DNA of 64,000 nucleotides from contig ONDF01000001.1 in assembly GCA_900316525.1 (NCBI GenBank), positions 62,001 to 126,000 on the forward strand, read 5' to 3'. This document shows, one piece after another, positions 16,844 to 24,913 of this stretch (position 1 is the first letter of the stretch; each line of letters begins with the position of its first letter). The DNA is from an uncultured Bacteroidales bacterium. GTDB lineage: Bacteria > Bacteroidota > Bacteroidia > Bacteroidales > UBA932. A program made the position numbers and the translations under genes. Under the pieces are notes generated by a model. The model saw only the letters and a list, made by a program, of their open reading frames with translations. It searched no databases and was not told the DNA's origin.

Positions 16844-17794
16844 CTACGGTTCATTGACAGTTACCATCCAAGTGTTTACCACGGGACGTTGGGCCCCATC
16901 GGAAGCCCGGTTTCGGAGCTGGTAGATGTTCGCCGAAGGATGTCGGATCACCAGCTGCGCGCTGCCGCCGCCGTCCAGGTTGGAGGCCCAGCTGCAGCCC
17001 AAGCTCTTCATAATCTCACCCATCTCCCAGTACAGCATACCGTCGGACCAGAGAGGCTGGCGGCCATCCACAATCATAAAGAAGACGGTGTTCCCGTCGG
17101 TGGAATAGCCCACGACATTGCGGGGATGGCGGTTGGTGGAATAGCCGGAGAAATCTCCCGGGACCTCGCCGTTCTGCAGGACGATGACACCGCTTCCGGT
17201 GACATCGCGCAGGTCGGGAGCCAGGGTTCGGTAGGTGACCGTATCCCGGATGACGGGTTTCCCGTCGAAGTCCAGTCCGAAGAAGCTGATGGCCTGGTCC
17301 GTCAAGGTCGACGAATACACAAAGGTATCCTTGAGCACTCGCCCGTTCCGGTGAATCGGGCCGCGGACCTTATTGTTGGAGGTATCCCAGAAATCGGCGT
17401 TCACCACCGCGACGACCCGCTGGCCGGGCTTGTCCACGTACTCGATCATATCGGAAGGGGTTTGGCGGCTTCCGATGACATAGGAATCCAGGTCATAGGG
17501 CATCCCCACCTTCATCTTCAGGCCGGGCGTCGTCAGGTCGATCCGGAGGATGAACACGTGCTCCACCTTGGCCAGGGAGGTCTGCAGGTGGATGTCCGTC
17601 TCGTCCACGCCGGCGGCGATCAGGAAGGTGGTGTCGTTGTACACGTGGCCGACGGAAGCGGCCTCCGCCACCAGCTTGCCCAGTTCAGTCCTGGGGACAT
17701 AGCTGGTATCCGGAATGTCCTCCGGTCCGGTCGGAAGCTTCTTGCACCCGCAGACCGCGGTCACCAGCATCAGTACGAATAAATATTTCTTCAT
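16844..17794 (-). CDS. Phosphodiester glycosidase (NAGPA-like) lipoprotein
   Basis: A 316-residue lipoprotein (MKKYLFVLMLVTAVCGC start). The catalytic region belongs to the phosphodiester glycosidase family, whose mammalian member removes GlcNAc from GlcNAc-1-phospho-6-mannose. Visible marks are VVNADFWD, GPIHRNG, a TNRHPRNVVGYS block, and SNLDGGGSAQLV, the family signature. The family hydrolyses a sugar-1-phosphodiester, leaving phosphate on the acceptor. It sits 12 bases downstream of SusD and directly before the propeller lipoproteins, so it should act early on the PUL 1 substrate at the surface or in the periplasm. Actual substrate unknown. Confidence 0.88.
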   Translation of the reverse strand: MKKYLFVLMLVTAVCGCKKLPTGPEDIPDTSYVPRTELGKLVAEAASVGHVYNDTTFLIAAGVDETDIHLQTSLAKVEHVFILRIDLTTPGLKMKVGMPYDLDSYVIGSRQTPSDMIEYVDKPGQRVVAVVNADFWDTSNNKVRGPIHRNGRVLKDTFVYSSTLTDQAISFFGLDFDGKPVIRDTVTYRTLAPDLRDVTGSGVIVLQNGEVPGDFSGYSTNRHPRNVVGYSTDGNTVFFMIVDGRQPLWSDGMLYWEMGEIMKSLGCSWASNLDGGGSAQLVIRHPSANIYQLRNRASDGAQRPVVNTWMVTVNEP

Positions 17795-17806
17795 AAGGCT
17801 GTCCTC

Positions 17807-19105
17807 CTATTCATCTTGGCCGGAAGCGACCCAAAGCGGGTGCTGCTTCAGCAGTTTGTTCAACGTGAGTTCGCGGGAAGGGATTGGCAGCACCGTGTAC
17901 TTGTGGTCCACGCCCACCATCTGCTCATACTTGCCGGTCCGCACCAGGTCGAACCAGCGGAAGCCCTCTCCGAACAGTTCCAGGCGGCGCTCCTTCAGCA
18001 CCGCATCCAGGAAAGCGTCCTCCGTGGAGGGAGCCACATCCCCGAGGCCGCGGAATCGGCGGAGCTCATTGAGCCGGTCGATGCCCCGGGCCAGGCCCTT
18101 ACCTTCGGCACTGATCAGGTACATCTCCGCCAGGCGGGTAATGTAGATCGGATCGTGGCCCGCATCGCCCTTGCAGTACTTGTTTACGACATTGTTGCTG
18201 CCCTGGATGTCCACAGACACCGTCCGGCGCTTGTCAATGTGCTCGAACATATCCATCGCCTCCTGGGTGGGGCAGAACGTGTAGCTGCCGCCCACCGGAG
18301 ACTCCTTGGTGTAGTAATACGAACCGATGTTGTAGCTCCCCTCCTCCAGCAGATTGGAGAAGGTGAAAATCTCCTCCCGGTTGGCATTGCCCCGAAAGAT
18401 GTCCGAGAAGTCGGCGAGTGCGAAACGGCCGCAGGTGATAAGCTGCTCCGCGAGATCGGCCGCCTCTTCCTTTCGGCCCATCGCCAGGTAGGTCCGTGCG
18501 AGCAGCGCCTTCGCCGCATCCTTTGACACATAATTCTTCGTCTTGAAGTCCGGAGCCATCTTCATCGCGAGCTGGAACTCGGAGGCGACGAACTCCCAGG
18601 CCTGCGCCTCGGGCGTCTGTGCGATGTCCTCGGAGATGATATGGTCCACGATGGGGACGTCCCGCCAGCGGGCGACGATGTTGTAGTAGTACAGGCCGCG
18701 GAAGAAGTGGCCGACGCCCAGCATCTCGTCCTTCTTCACGGAATCCGGGAGCTTCTCCACAGACTGGATGAAGTTGTTGATCTGGTACATGCCGGCATAG
18801 AAGCCGTTCCAGGGGCCGCCCACGATGGAGAAATCCGGGCCGATTGCGCCCTGGACCACAAGGGCGGGCGTATTGGTGGAAGTGGCGCCCGGACGGATCA
18901 GGTCCCCGCCGATGATGTCGAACAGGGCCCAGCCGTTGAACGTCGGCTTGTACTGGGCGATGTTGTATACACCCGTCATCAGCATCTCCGCGTCATCCTC
19001 CGTCAGGTTGTCGCTGGCGACGGCGTTATGGGGATACTGGTTCAGATATTTGTCACAGGAGACCAGCGCAAGGGCGGCCGCTGCATACAGGATAATCTTT
19101 TTCAT
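17807..19105 (-). CDS. SusD/RagB-family outer-membrane lipoprotein (PUL 1)
   Basis: A 432-residue SusD homologue: lipobox ALVSC, the N-terminal DKYLNQYPHN segment typical of the family, a TPR-like helical core, and the C-terminal IYITRLAEMYLISAEG, ELFGEGFRWFDLVRTG and IPSRELTLN blocks. It would form the lid of the SusC channel and bind the glycan. Start MKKIIL is chosen because it begins a proper lipoprotein signal; the frame runs further upstream into susC. Five bases separate it from susC. Confidence 0.95.
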   Translation of the reverse strand: MKKIILYAAAALALVSCDKYLNQYPHNAVASDNLTEDDAEMLMTGVYNIAQYKPTFNGWALFDIIGGDLIRPGATSTNTPALVVQGAIGPDFSIVGGPWNGFYAGMYQINNFIQSVEKLPDSVKKDEMLGVGHFFRGLYYYNIVARWRDVPIVDHIISEDIAQTPEAQAWEFVASEFQLAMKMAPDFKTKNYVSKDAAKALLARTYLAMGRKEEAADLAEQLITCGRFALADFSDIFRGNANREEIFTFSNLLEEGSYNIGSYYYTKESPVGGSYTFCPTQEAMDMFEHIDKRRTVSVDIQGSNNVVNKYCKGDAGHDPIYITRLAEMYLISAEGKGLARGIDRLNELRRFRGLGDVAPSTEDAFLDAVLKERRLELFGEGFRWFDLVRTGKYEQMVGVDHKYTVLPIPSRELTLNKLLKQHPLWVASGQDE

Positions 19106-19110
19106 CTCGT

Positions 19111-22100
19111 TCAGAATTTGAGGTTGATACCGAAGGAGAAGGAACGCGGCTGGGGGATCCACATGCAGTCCAGGCCCATCTTGGTCGCGTTCAAGGAAGT
19201 GTTCACTTCCGGGTCGAGGAAGCGGAACGGGCTCATCAGCAAGACGTTGTCACCCTGGACATAGACGCGGAGCTTGTCCACGCCAATCCGGCGCGTAAGC
19301 GTTTTCGGAAGCGTGTAGCCCAGAGAGACATTCCGCAGACGCAGATAGGAGGCGTCGTGCAGGAAACGCGTGTTCTTGAACATCGTGGAGTTCCAGGTAT
19401 AGCCATAGATGGCACGAGGCGTGGTGTTCGTCGTGCCAGGGCCGGTCCAACGGGCCAGGGCCTCCGACTCTTGCGCGGGCCAGTTGCCGTTTCCGAGCCG
19501 CAGGCCGCCTGTCCAGTACTCGTACAGCTTGGCGCCGTAGGAGAAAGTGAAGAACACGTTGAAATCGAAGCCCTTGTACGTGAATGAATTGTTCAAGCCG
19601 CCCGTGAGCTTCGGGTTCGGCGAACCAACGAACTGGCTGTCATAGGCGGAACTGATATCCCCGTCCGGCTCCCCGGCCGGACCGCCCACATCCTCGTAGA
19701 TACAGTCGCCGGCGCGGACGCCGTAGTTTTCATACAGATAGGTCGGGACCTCCTCGTCGTTCTGGTAGATGCCCGTCATCTTGATCATATAGAAACTGCC
19801 GACTTCCTCCCCCACTTTCAGGGCGTGGTAGTCATCGGTCCGCAGGATCTCATCATCGCCGATGAGGGACGTGAGCCGGTTCCGTACGAAGGAGATGTTG
19901 AAGTCGCCCTTCCAGTGGAAATCGTGCTTGCCCAGGTTGCCGCCCACCGCAAACTCGAGACCCCGGTTCCGCATCGATCCGATGTTACAGGTATAGTTGG
20001 TAAAGCCCGTCGTGGCCGCCACCGGCTTGGAATAGAGCAGGTTGCGGGTATCCTTCAAGAAGGCGTCAGCCGTGAATGTGAGCGCTCCGTCGAAGAAGGA
20101 GAGGTCGGTACCCACGTCATACTGGTCAGCCTTCTCCCATTCGAGGTCCGGGTTGCCCTGGGTCATCACGGCCAAGCCGTTCTGGTTCATATAGTTGTAA
20201 CCGCCGTTTGCCAGAGACTGGTATGCGTAGCTGCCGATGCCGCCCTGGTTGCCTGTGGCGCCATAGCTGGCGCGAATCTTCGCATTCGTGCGGTCCCATG
20301 TCCAGAAGGGCTCCTCCGAGAGGTTCCAGCCCAGAGAAACCGAAGGGAAGAAGCCGTACCGGTGCTCCGGCGCGAATTTCGACGAGCCGTCTGCGCGGGC
20401 ATTGACCGTGACCAGATAACGGTTCTTCCAGTTCAGGGTCGTCCGGAACATGAAGGACTGAAGGCCCCAGGTGGACAGGCCGCTGGTCACGTCGGTGAAT
20501 TCAGCCGCGACCGAGTTCACGTCGAAGGACTTGGACGGAAAACCCTGGCCCTTCTGGTAGGCCGTAGAGTTGTTGTCCAACTGGAAGGATTGGCCCAACA
20601 TCGCATCCACGGTCAGACCGCCGAAGGCGTGCTTGTAGTCCAGGATGTTGTCCACCACGATGGACGTGAAGTTTTTCCGGGAGTCGATGAGCACGCCTAC
20701 GGAATTGCCGTACATATGTTGCGCGGAATACTGGACATGGTCCTCCGCCGCCATAAAGTCACCGCCGAAGCTGGTCTTGAAGTGCAGGTCTTTGGTGAAG
20801 TTCAGGCGCAGGAAGGCCGTACCGTACATCCGGTAGCTCTTGTTGTACACGTTCTGCTCATTGATGGCCTGCACCAGGTTGTAGTGGAGCAGCTCCGCGT
20901 TGATGATGGTGTAGGAACCGTCCGGCTTGAAGGGAGTGTCCCAAGGCCGGTGCTCCAGGCCGTGGGTCAACATCGACGTGCCGATGCTGCCGTCCGGGAC
21001 GCGGTTGGCGTTGGTATAGCTGAAATTGACCGTCGCGCCGACGGAAAGCCAGGAGCGCACGTCGGAATTCACATTGGCCTTCAAGGAATACTTCTCATAC
21101 AGGCTGCCGATGCCCACGCCCTCGTTCTGCCGGGCGTTGGCGGAGACATAATAATTGCTGTTCTCGGAGCCGCCCGACACGGAGACGGAGGCGTTCCAGC
21201 TCTTGGCGACACGGAACACCATGTCCAGCCAACTGAACTGCGGCTTGCCGGGATATGGGTTTTCCAGGCGGGGAATGGAACTTCCTGTCTGCTGGTTGTA
21301 ATTGTCAATGGCTTCGTTCTGCACCTCCAGGTACAGGTCGGCATCCGCCACCTTTAGCTTGGACAGGTTGGGCAGATAGCTCAGGCCGAAAGAAGCGTCG
21401 GCGGAAAGCTTCGGCGCACCCTTGGCCCCTTTCTTTGTCGTGATGATGATGACGCCGTTCGTTCCGCGGGACCCGTAAATGGCGGCGGAGGCTGCATCCT
21501 TGAGGACCTGGACGGACTCGATGTCGGACGGATTGATGTCCGACAGACCGGTGAGGGACTCGCCGCCCCAGGCGCCGGTGTCCCCGGAGGTATTGCTCAT
21601 AGGAATGCCGTCAATCACGTACAGCGGCTCGTTTCCCGCCGTCAAGGAGCCGATACCGCGGATGCTCACGCGGCTCTTGCCGCCCGGAGTACCGGAAGCG
21701 GCCGTCACGTTGACGCCGGGGACCCGGCCCTGCAGCATCGCTTCCGGGCTGATGACCTGGCGTTCCCCTTCCTCGGCCGGCCGATAGGTGGCGATGGCCG
21801 ACGTGATGTCACGGCGCTGCATGGATCCATAACCCACGACGACGGATTCCTCCAACAGGGTGATATCATCTGAAAGGGTGATTACAAGCCCTTCCGTCCG
21901 GGCGCCGAGGGGAAACCGTACATCCTTGTATCCCAGCATATTCACGACCAGGACATCGCCCTTCTCAGCGACGACGGAAAAGGTTCCGCCAAGGCCGCTG
22001 GTCGCCGCAGTCGGGGTTCCCTCGACCTGGATGACGGCTCCGATGACAGGGCCGTCCTTGTCCCGGACGACGCCCGAGTAGGTCACGGCCTTCACAGCCG

Positions 22101-22404
22101 CTTCCTTCCGCACGATCAGGATCATCTTGTCCTTGATCCGGGCTTCGCAGCCCGTCCCATCCAGCAGGAGGAGCAACGCCTGGGAGAGCTTCCTGCCGCT
22201 GGGGGTCCGGACCGTCTTCCTGACATCCAGCAGGCTCTCATTGTATGCGATGGAATAGCCGCTCTGCTGTTCCACGACGGCCAGCGCTTCGGAGAGGATC
22301 ATCCTTTCCCGGGGGAACGTGATGACCGGCTCGTCCTGCGCAGACAATGCGGCCGGGGACAGCAGGCCTACCAGCATACACAGAAGAATGGTAGCTTGTT
22401 TCAT
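19111..22404 (-). CDS. SusC/RagA TonB-dependent transporter with N-terminal STN domain (PUL 1)
   Basis: A 1097-residue outer-membrane importer. After the signal peptide comes a secretin/TonB N-terminal (STN) domain (about residues 25-95: ITFPRERMILSEALAVVEQQ), then a carboxypeptidase-regulatory-like domain (about 110-190), a plug with VIDGIPM, QVLKDAASAAIYGSRGTNGVI and IITTKKG, and a C-terminal beta-barrel ending in FSFGINLKF. STN-bearing SusC proteins signal substrate binding to a FecR anti-sigma factor, matching the FecR and ECF sigma genes just upstream. Energised import of the PUL 1 oligosaccharide is expected. Confidence 0.96.
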   Translation of the reverse strand: MKQATILLCMLVGLLSPAALSAQDEPVITFPRERMILSEALAVVEQQSGYSIAYNESLLDVRKTVRTPSGRKLSQALLLLLDGTGCEARIKDKMILIVRKEAAVKAVTYSGVVRDKDGPVIGAVIQVEGTPTAATSGLGGTFSVVAEKGDVLVVNMLGYKDVRFPLGARTEGLVITLSDDITLLEESVVVGYGSMQRRDITSAIATYRPAEEGERQVISPEAMLQGRVPGVNVTAASGTPGGKSRVSIRGIGSLTAGNEPLYVIDGIPMSNTSGDTGAWGGESLTGLSDINPSDIESVQVLKDAASAAIYGSRGTNGVIIITTKKGAKGAPKLSADASFGLSYLPNLSKLKVADADLYLEVQNEAIDNYNQQTGSSIPRLENPYPGKPQFSWLDMVFRVAKSWNASVSVSGGSENSNYYVSANARQNEGVGIGSLYEKYSLKANVNSDVRSWLSVGATVNFSYTNANRVPDGSIGTSMLTHGLEHRPWDTPFKPDGSYTIINAELLHYNLVQAINEQNVYNKSYRMYGTAFLRLNFTKDLHFKTSFGGDFMAAEDHVQYSAQHMYGNSVGVLIDSRKNFTSIVVDNILDYKHAFGGLTVDAMLGQSFQLDNNSTAYQKGQGFPSKSFDVNSVAAEFTDVTSGLSTWGLQSFMFRTTLNWKNRYLVTVNARADGSSKFAPEHRYGFFPSVSLGWNLSEEPFWTWDRTNAKIRASYGATGNQGGIGSYAYQSLANGGYNYMNQNGLAVMTQGNPDLEWEKADQYDVGTDLSFFDGALTFTADAFLKDTRNLLYSKPVAATTGFTNYTCNIGSMRNRGLEFAVGGNLGKHDFHWKGDFNISFVRNRLTSLIGDDEILRTDDYHALKVGEEVGSFYMIKMTGIYQNDEEVPTYLYENYGVRAGDCIYEDVGGPAGEPDGDISSAYDSQFVGSPNPKLTGGLNNSFTYKGFDFNVFFTFSYGAKLYEYWTGGLRLGNGNWPAQESEALARWTGPGTTNTTPRAIYGYTWNSTMFKNTRFLHDASYLRLRNVSLGYTLPKTLTRRIGVDKLRVYVQGDNVLLMSPFRFLDPEVNTSLNATKMGLDCMWIPQPRSFSFGINLKF

Positions 22405-22446
22405 GTTAATTTTGTTAGAATAGGTTAATGCAAGGGTCTGTCAAGG

Positions 22447-23349
22447 TCAGCGGATGCGGATTCCCTCATCAGTCCGCTCGTATTTCATACCGGGGATAAC
22501 CGAGCAGATAGCGTCCAGCAGTTCGTCCACAGTCTCACCGTGCACGAAACGGGCTGTGATTTTCTCCCGGTCATACCGGGATGTTGTCAGATAGACGTGA
22601 ACCCCGTAGCGACGTTGGATCACGCGGATGATCTCATAAATGGATTCCGAGCGAAAACACAGGTTTCCCCCTTCCCAGGACATTGCCTCGGCGGAGTTCA
22701 CCTTCCCCCGGATGACGGAGCCCGTGGCCCGGTCAAACGCGAAAAACTGCTCCGGCTGCAGTTCGACCCGCCGCTCCGGGGACTGGTTCGGCCAGACCGC
22801 GATGGAACCCCGGTTCAGGGTCGCGGTAACCTGCGGGTCGTCGAAATAGGCCTTGACGTTGAAGCGGGTGCCGTGGACACGGACCGTCATATCGGATGTC
22901 CGGACCAGGAACGGCTCCGTCTCGCTGGCCGTCACGTCGAAGATGGCCTCACCGCTGAGGTACACGCTGCGCTCCGCCCCGAAACGGTCGGGGCAGATCA
23001 GGACGGATTCCGCATTGAGGACGACCTTCGAGCCGTCCGGAAGAAGGACCTCCCGGACTTCTCCCTGCGCCGTCGTATATTCCTGGAGGGCAGCAAGGAC
23101 GGGTTCTGGCTGTTGGGTCTGGACATACCTGTAAGCGGAATAGGGAACGGCGAATAGGAACAAGGCCGCCGCGACTCCGACCAGCGCCGCTAGCCAACGT
23201 GCCTTCCGACGGCGACGCAGGGACAATGAAGCGGCCTCCAACCGGAGGGCATGGTCCATCACGGCCTGAAAGGCCTCTTCTATCTCAGTCTCGGAAACGG
23301 AGGAACCGTCCACGCGGTCCCAGCCGGGGAATTTATCTGTGGTCAGCAT
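22447..23349 (-). CDS. FecR-family anti-sigma factor
   Basis: A 300-residue inner-membrane anti-sigma regulator. A cytoplasmic N-terminal segment is followed by basic residues (LRRRRKAR) and a single transmembrane helix near residue 50-70 (LVGVAAALFLFAV). The periplasmic FecR domain has VLNAESVL, VYLSGEAIFDV and VHGTRFNVKAY. A C-terminal DUF4974-like portion follows. It would hold the upstream ECF sigma factor until the STN domain of SusC reports ligand. The gene lies between a sigma-gene terminator and susC, which starts 42 bases later. Confidence 0.93.
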   Translation of the reverse strand: MLTTDKFPGWDRVDGSSVSETEIEEAFQAVMDHALRLEAASLSLRRRRKARWLAALVGVAAALFLFAVPYSAYRYVQTQQPEPVLAALQEYTTAQGEVREVLLPDGSKVVLNAESVLICPDRFGAERSVYLSGEAIFDVTASETEPFLVRTSDMTVRVHGTRFNVKAYFDDPQVTATLNRGSIAVWPNQSPERRVELQPEQFFAFDRATGSVIRGKVNSAEAMSWEGGNLCFRSESIYEIIRVIQRRYGVHVYLTTSRYDREKITARFVHGETVDELLDAICSVIPGMKYERTDEGIRIR

Positions 23350-23365
23350 ACACTATTGCGGTTAG

Positions 23366-23378
23366 TATACACTGTATA
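23366..23378. repeat. 13-bp palindrome upstream of fecR
   Basis: TATACA-C-TGTATA, a perfect dyad with one central base, 17 bases upstream of the fecR ATG. An imperfect half-copy (ATACACTAT) lies next to the start codon. It could be an operator or a small promoter element; no TAnnTTTG box is seen here. Confidence 0.45.
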
Positions 23379-23415
23379 GACGCCGGAATGACCGGTCACA
23401 CCCAAGCCGAATAAT

Positions 23416-23441
23416 AAAAATCGCTCCTACAGGAAGAGCGA
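23416..23441 (-). terminator. Intrinsic terminator/attenuator overlapping the sigma gene stop
   Basis: On the minus strand TCGCTC (23436-23441) pairs with GAGCGA (23421-23426), followed by five T residues. The loop contains the TAG stop codon of the ECF sigma gene, so the hairpin lies exactly between sigma and fecR and could uncouple their expression. Confidence 0.75.
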
Positions 23442-23966
23442 CAGGCAAGAAGTAAGTTTCCGGAGCTCGCGAAGTGCGGCGTTCAGGTGGTTCTCCACCG
23501 TTTTCTTGGTAATGCCCAAGAGCTGGGCAATTTCGGCATTCGAGCGGCCTTCCACCCGGGACATCAGGAAGACCTGGCGCCGTTTCTCGGGCATCTTCTC
23601 CACCTGACGGGAGTACTGCCAACTCATTTCCCGGGCGAAGTAATCCTCGTCCAGCGGAGCGGTCTCCTCCTCATACCGGTCGGTCAGCGGAATCTTGACT
23701 TGATGGCGTCTCCCATAATCGATAGCGGCATTCCGGCACATCCGGTAAAGGTAGGGTCCAAAGGAGCGGATGTCACACAGGACGCTGCGCATCAGCCAGA
23801 TCTTGACGAAAATGTTCTGTGAGAGGTCTTTCACATCATCCTCATTTTCGATGAAACCCGCGAGGAAGCATCTGACCTTGGGATAATAATAGCCGAAGAG
23901 CTCCCGGAAGGCGTTCTGGTCACCTTCCGAAATGCGTTGGAGCAGTATCGGTTCATCGGTCAGCAT
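23427..23966 (-). CDS. ECF-type RNA polymerase sigma factor
   Basis: A 179-residue sigma-70 family protein of the ECF group. Region 2 spans about residues 20-90 (NAFRELFGYYYPKVRCFL, DDVKDLSQNIFVKIW, YLYRMCRNAAIDYGRR). Region 4 runs from about 120 to the end, with MPEKRRQVFLMSRVEG and the helix-turn-helix NAEIAQLLGITKKTVENHL. Start ATG 23966 gives the normal N-terminus; the frame extends upstream but without sigma-like sequence. A TAnnTTTG box ends five bases before this ATG, so the transcript may be nearly leaderless. With FecR and the STN-SusC it forms a trans-envelope switch for PUL 1. Confidence 0.95.
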   Translation of the reverse strand: MLTDEPILLQRISEGDQNAFRELFGYYYPKVRCFLAGFIENEDDVKDLSQNIFVKIWLMRSVLCDIRSFGPYLYRMCRNAAIDYGRRHQVKIPLTDRYEEETAPLDEDYFAREMSWQYSRQVEKMPEKRRQVFLMSRVEGRSNAEIAQLLGITKKTVENHLNAALRELRKLTSCLSLFL

Positions 23967-23971
23967 CTTCG

Positions 23972-23979
23972 CAAATGTA
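23972..23979 (-). promoter_or_regulatory. Putative -7 box of the ECF sigma gene
   Basis: TACATTTG on the minus strand ends five bases before ATG 23966. No -33 TTTG is visible at the usual spacing, so this is supported only by the -7 match. Confidence 0.4.
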
Positions 23980-24071
23980 GCATAAAAACGGTCGCTCAGT
24001 TCCGCCCTTCCGGATGAAGACGCGAAAAAAGTCGACCACCCCCAAGATTTTCCCGATGAACAAATAAACAA

Positions 24072-24113
24072 TCCGGCCGCACGTCCACTCCTTCGGGCAG
24101 ACTTGCGGCCGGA
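24072..24113 (-). terminator. Terminator-like hairpin after the coiled-coil gene
   Basis: Ten-base arms (24072-24081 and 24104-24113) around a 22-base loop, followed on the minus strand by a T-rich stretch. It lies downstream of the stop at 24136 and upstream of the ECF sigma gene. The long loop makes it less certain than the other terminators. Confidence 0.6.
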
Positions 24114-24135
24114 AAACCGGTGCAGGAATACTCCT

Positions 24136-24819
24136 TTACTCCGTACGCTCGACGGCTTCAGATGTTTCAGCCGTCTTGTTTTCAGCCTCCCCGACGGCTT
24201 CGCGGACCTCCTGGAGGTTCTGCTCGACCTGCGTGGCGTTCTTCAGCTCCTTCTGGGAGGCCTTCACGTCTTTCTTGGCATCGCGAACATCCTGCCGAGT
24301 CGCTTTCTCGGCCTTCTTGGACTCGCGAATCTGCTTCTTGGCCGAGCTGATGGCCTTCTGGGAAGCCTTCATCCGGCTTTCTTCCTCTTTTTGAAGCTGC
24401 TTGGCATCCTTGAGGCTGCGCTCCAGCCCCTTGATCTCATTCTCGGCGAGCTTGAGCTGGGCCTTGTCGGCCGCATCCAGCTTTCCGTCCAGCTTGAGGG
24501 ATTCCTTCTCGAGCTTCAGGGCCTGCTTCTTGATCTTGATCTCGGCCTCGCGGGCCTTGATGTCCTCCTTCATCGCCTGGATGCGCTTCTTGCTCTGCTC
24601 GACATTGGCCTTGCCGGCGTCGATCTGCCGCTCCGCGGCGTTGATGTTGCGGCGGCTTTCCTGCTGCTGCTGCCGATGGGCGCGTTCGGCGTCGTCCAGT
24701 ACGCCCTGCTTTTCCTGGACCTGCTGACGGGCCTGCTCGAGAACCTCGGTGTTCTGCGCGAAGGCAGAGATGGAAGCGGCCACGAAGGCCAGGGAGATAA
24801 GGGTAATAATCCGTTTCAT
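24136..24819 (-). CDS. Exported coiled-coil protein of unknown function
   Basis: A 227-residue protein with a signal peptide (MKRIITLISLAFVAASISAFA) and then an almost unbroken charged helical region from about residue 25 to the end, rich in Lys, Glu, Ala and Gln with heptad-like spacing (KANVEQSKKRIQ, KASQKAISSAKKQI, QDVRDAKKDVKASQ). No enzymatic motif. Likely a periplasmic coiled-coil, perhaps structural or envelope-associated. It has its own promoter-like box and terminator. I do not recognise a named family. Confidence 0.8.
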   Translation of the reverse strand: MKRIITLISLAFVAASISAFAQNTEVLEQARQQVQEKQGVLDDAERAHRQQQQESRRNINAAERQIDAGKANVEQSKKRIQAMKEDIKAREAEIKIKKQALKLEKESLKLDGKLDAADKAQLKLAENEIKGLERSLKDAKQLQKEEESRMKASQKAISSAKKQIRESKKAEKATRQDVRDAKKDVKASQKELKNATQVEQNLQEVREAVGEAENKTAETSEAVERTE

Positions 24820-24842
24820 AATCTGCATCTTGTTAGCAAGGA

Positions 24843-24872
24843 CAAAAATAGGAATAATTCCTGGAAAACAAA
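24843..24872 (-). promoter_or_regulatory. Putative promoter of the coiled-coil gene
   Basis: On the minus strand TTTG (24869-24872), an 18-base spacer, then TATTTTTG (24843-24850). The start codon follows about 23 bases later. It partly overlaps the T-run of the dnaK terminator. Confidence 0.5.
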
Positions 24873-24895
24873 AACGGTGCCTTGCGGGGCACCGT
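24866..24895 (-). terminator. Terminator of dnaK
   Basis: Eight-base arms (24874-24881 and 24888-24895) with a six-base loop, followed on the minus strand by TTTTGTTTTCC. It lies 18 bases after the dnaK stop. Confidence 0.88.
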
Positions 24896-24913
24896 CTTGT
24901 TGTCAGGACCGGC

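Noticed and set aside
22410..22440. TTGACA-N16-TATTCT between fecR and susC resembling an E. coli-type promoter
   Set aside because: Bacteroidetes vegetative promoters do not use these boxes, and the gene is expected to follow fecR or use the ECF sigma factor; treated as coincidence.
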